DNA of 64,000 bases from Methylorubrum aminovorans (GTDB lineage: Bacteria; Pseudomonadota; Alphaproteobacteria; Rhizobiales; Beijerinckiaceae), in contig NZ_BPRC01000001.1 of the NCBI RefSeq assembly GCF_022179725.1, positions 248,001 to 312,000 on the forward strand, in the 5' to 3' direction. The notes beneath the pieces were generated by a model. The model worked only from the letters and a program-made list of their open reading frames with translations, had not been told where the DNA came from and did no database searches. A program made the position numbers and the translations under genes. The stretch's first letter is position 1, and each line of letters opens with the position of its first letter. Of the stretch, positions 62,408 through 64,000 are shown piece by piece.

Positions 62408-63390
62408 GCGGGGACGGTTCCGCGTCCCCGGACGGGGCGGAGGATCCAAGCCAACTCTTTCTCGATATGCTTGCCGCCGAGCGCGGCGCGGCGGCCAACA
62501 CCCTGGCAGCCTACCGGCGCGACCTCGACGATTATCTCGGATATCTCGCGGAAGTCGGGGTCGATCCCGAGGAGGCGCAGGCCGACCAAGTCCGCGCCTA
62601 CATCGCCTCGCTGGAGCCCCGCGGGCTGAAGGCGTCCTCAGCCGCCCGGCGCCTCTCCTGCATCCGCGGCTTCCACCGCTTCCTCTACGCCGAGGGCTAC
62701 ACGGAGACGGATCCGACCGCACCGGTCGCCGCCCCGCGCCGTGCCAAGGGCCTGCCGAAGATCCTCTCGGTGACGGAGGTCGACCGCCTGCTCGCCACGG
62801 CGCGCGAGCGGGTCGATGCGGCGGGCGACAATCGGGCGGAGGCGCGAGCGGCCGCGCGGATGCTCTGCCTGCTCGAATTGCTCTACGCCACGGGCTTGCG
62901 CGTCTCGGAGCTGGTGGCGCTGCCGCGCTCGGCCGCCGCCACCCGCGAGCGCTATCTCGTGGTGAAGGGCAAGGGCGGGCGCGAGCGCCTCGTGCCGCTG
63001 ACCGATCTCGCCCGGGACGCGATGCGCGCCCATATCGCGCATGGAGTCGCGCATGGCCCCGTGGACGGTCCCTGGCTGTTCCCGGCCGAGAGCGAGAGCG
63101 GCCACCTGACCCGGCAGGCCTTCGCCCGCGACCTCAAGGCTGCCGCCGCGGCGGCCGGCCTGCGTGCCGACCGGGTGAGCCCGCACGTGCTGCGCCATGC
63201 CTTCGCGAGCCATCTGCTCCAGAATGGCGCCGATCTGCGTATTGTCCAAGAATTGCTCGGGCATGCCGACATCTCGACGACCCAGATCTACACTCACATT
63301 CTCGACGAGCGGCTGAAGGGCATGGTCCGCGATCTCCATCCGCTCAACGATGCAGGTGATGACGTTGAAGTGAATATCGTTTCCTCATAA
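62404..63390 (+). CDS. xerD: Tyrosine recombinase XerD
   Basis: The 328-residue protein has an N-terminal core-binding domain. Catalytic residues are in L-Y-A-T-G-L-R-V-S-E-L (Arg I), V-K-G-K-G-G-R-E-R (Lys), H-V-L-R-H-A-F-A-S-H-L (His, Arg II), L-L-G-H-A-D-I-S-T-T-Q-I-Y-T-H (His and Tyr). It resolves chromosome dimers at dif with XerC. No integration-type extra domain is seen. Confidence 0.93.
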   Translation: MSGDGSASPDGAEDPSQLFLDMLAAERGAAANTLAAYRRDLDDYLGYLAEVGVDPEEAQADQVRAYIASLEPRGLKASSAARRLSCIRGFHRFLYAEGYTETDPTAPVAAPRRAKGLPKILSVTEVDRLLATARERVDAAGDNRAEARAAARMLCLLELLYATGLRVSELVALPRSAAATRERYLVVKGKGGRERLVPLTDLARDAMRAHIAHGVAHGPVDGPWLFPAESESGHLTRQAFARDLKAAAAAAGLRADRVSPHVLRHAFASHLLQNGADLRIVQELLGHADISTTQIYTHILDERLKGMVRDLHPLNDAGDDVEVNIVSS

Positions 63391-63571
63391 GAACTGTATC
63401 GAAATGTACCATAGTGCCTAATTTTTAGCAGATGCGGCGACGCATTGCTGGAAAATCCAGCCTTGCTGCGATGTATTGCCGTTGACATCGAGGTCGTGGT
63501 CTGGCCCTTTGAGGGGACCAGGATGCTGAGGGGGCGGCGCAGCGGCTCGACGGGGCCGGTGCCAAGACAAG

Positions 63572-64000
63572 ATGCGCCTCGATCTCCCGACGCTCTTCAT
63601 GATGACGACCGCCGTGACCGTCACGGTGGGGGTGCTGTTCCTGCTGTCGTGGAGCCAGACCCGCCGCGAGCGCTCTCTGGCGGTCTGGGGTATCGCGCAC
63701 ATCGTCGGCGGCCTTGCCTCACTGATGCTGGCCCTGCGGGGCCAGATCCCGGACAGCCTGTCGATTGCCCTCGCCAACGCGCTGATGATCGGCGCCTACG
63801 GATTGATCTGGTGTGGCGTGCGCGCCTTCGAGGGCCGCCGCCTGCGGCTCGACTGGGCTCTGGCCGGAGCCGTGATCTGGCTCGGAGCCTGTGCGGTTCC
63901 AGCCTTCTTCGAGTCGCTCGCCGCCCGCGTCATCCTCGCCTCGACGATCGCCGGCCTCTATTGCGGCTCAGGTGCCCTCATGATCTGGCGGGGCCGTGGC
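63572..64000 (+). CDS. Membrane sensor protein, N-terminal part (runs off the window)
   Basis: The 143 codons present encode about five hydrophobic segments with short loops (S-W-S-Q-T-R-R-E-R-S-L-A-V-W-G, W-C-G-V-R-A-F-E-G-R-R). This pattern is common as the membrane sensor of GGDEF/EAL proteins and histidine kinases. The effector domain is beyond the window, so the function is open. ATG 63572 is the first start in the frame. Confidence 0.65.
   Translation, partial: MRLDLPTLFMMTTAVTVTVGVLFLLSWSQTRRERSLAVWGIAHIVGGLASLMLALRGQIPDSLSIALANALMIGAYGLIWCGVRAFEGRRLRLDWALAGAVIWLGACAVPAFFESLAARVILASTIAGLYCGSGALMIWRGRG

Overview
The window looks like chromosome of a high-GC alphaproteobacterium of the Methylobacterium/Methylorubrum type (order Hyphomicrobiales). 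This is an inference. It rests on the tig-clpP-clpX-lon and lptC-lptA-lptB-rpoN-hpf-ptsN gene orders, a complete Caulobacter-style cpa/tad pilus locus, a bacteriochlorophyll-type Mg-chelatase subunit (BchI) and the strong GC skew of third codon positions. Most of the window is ordinary core genome. Long open frames antisense to the real genes are a by-product of the base composition.

Layout: 1-7478 carries the start of a Tat-exported multicopper oxidase, tRNA-Leu, trigger factor, ClpP, ClpX, Lon and tRNA-Val. 7479-8698 is a gene-poor stretch with one convincing 35-residue membrane peptide. 8699-15769 is accessory metabolism: a glycosyltransferase, then a minus-strand set (DUF1989 protein, YqcI/YcgG-type putative N-hydroxylase, NPPF methyltransferase, EgtD-like methyltransferase) that looks like a small biosynthetic cluster, and a divergent OPT-family transporter. 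15838-20203 holds an orphan ABC-2 permease with a damaged 5' end, tRNA-Ala, a YihY/BrkB membrane protein, secreted hypotheticals and a cupin remnant.

20709-29617 is a conserved housekeeping backbone (polA, nfi, ychF, pth, rplY) interrupted by two accessory modules. One is an AT-rich two-gene island (nucleotidyltransferase-like protein plus DUF262 protein) between polA and nfi. The other is a VapBC-type toxin-antitoxin pair between ychF and pth. The AT-rich pair is the best candidate for an undescribed defence or conflict system.

29789-39710 is the Flp pilus locus: a divergent pilus-assembly N-terminal-domain protein, then flp, cpaA, cpaB, cpaC, cpaD, cpaE, cpaF, tadB and tadC. Together they cover prepilin processing, the outer-membrane secretin, localisation, the assembly ATPase and the inner-membrane platform. 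39809-50441 is mixed metabolism and stress: double-hotdog hydratase with a transporter, Ohr peroxidase, thioesterase, MFS exporter, a Cache/GGDEF diguanylate cyclase, BA14K and CsbD-like stress proteins, and an RNase D-like exonuclease.

50707-56389 is the LPS transport/sigma-54/hibernation/nitrogen-PTS block. 56758-64000 holds bchI, gpmA, dapB, marC, a methyltransferase divergent from glyoxalase II, xerD and the start of a membrane sensor protein. No CRISPR array, rRNA or intact insertion sequence was seen. All calls come from reading the sequence; no database search was run.
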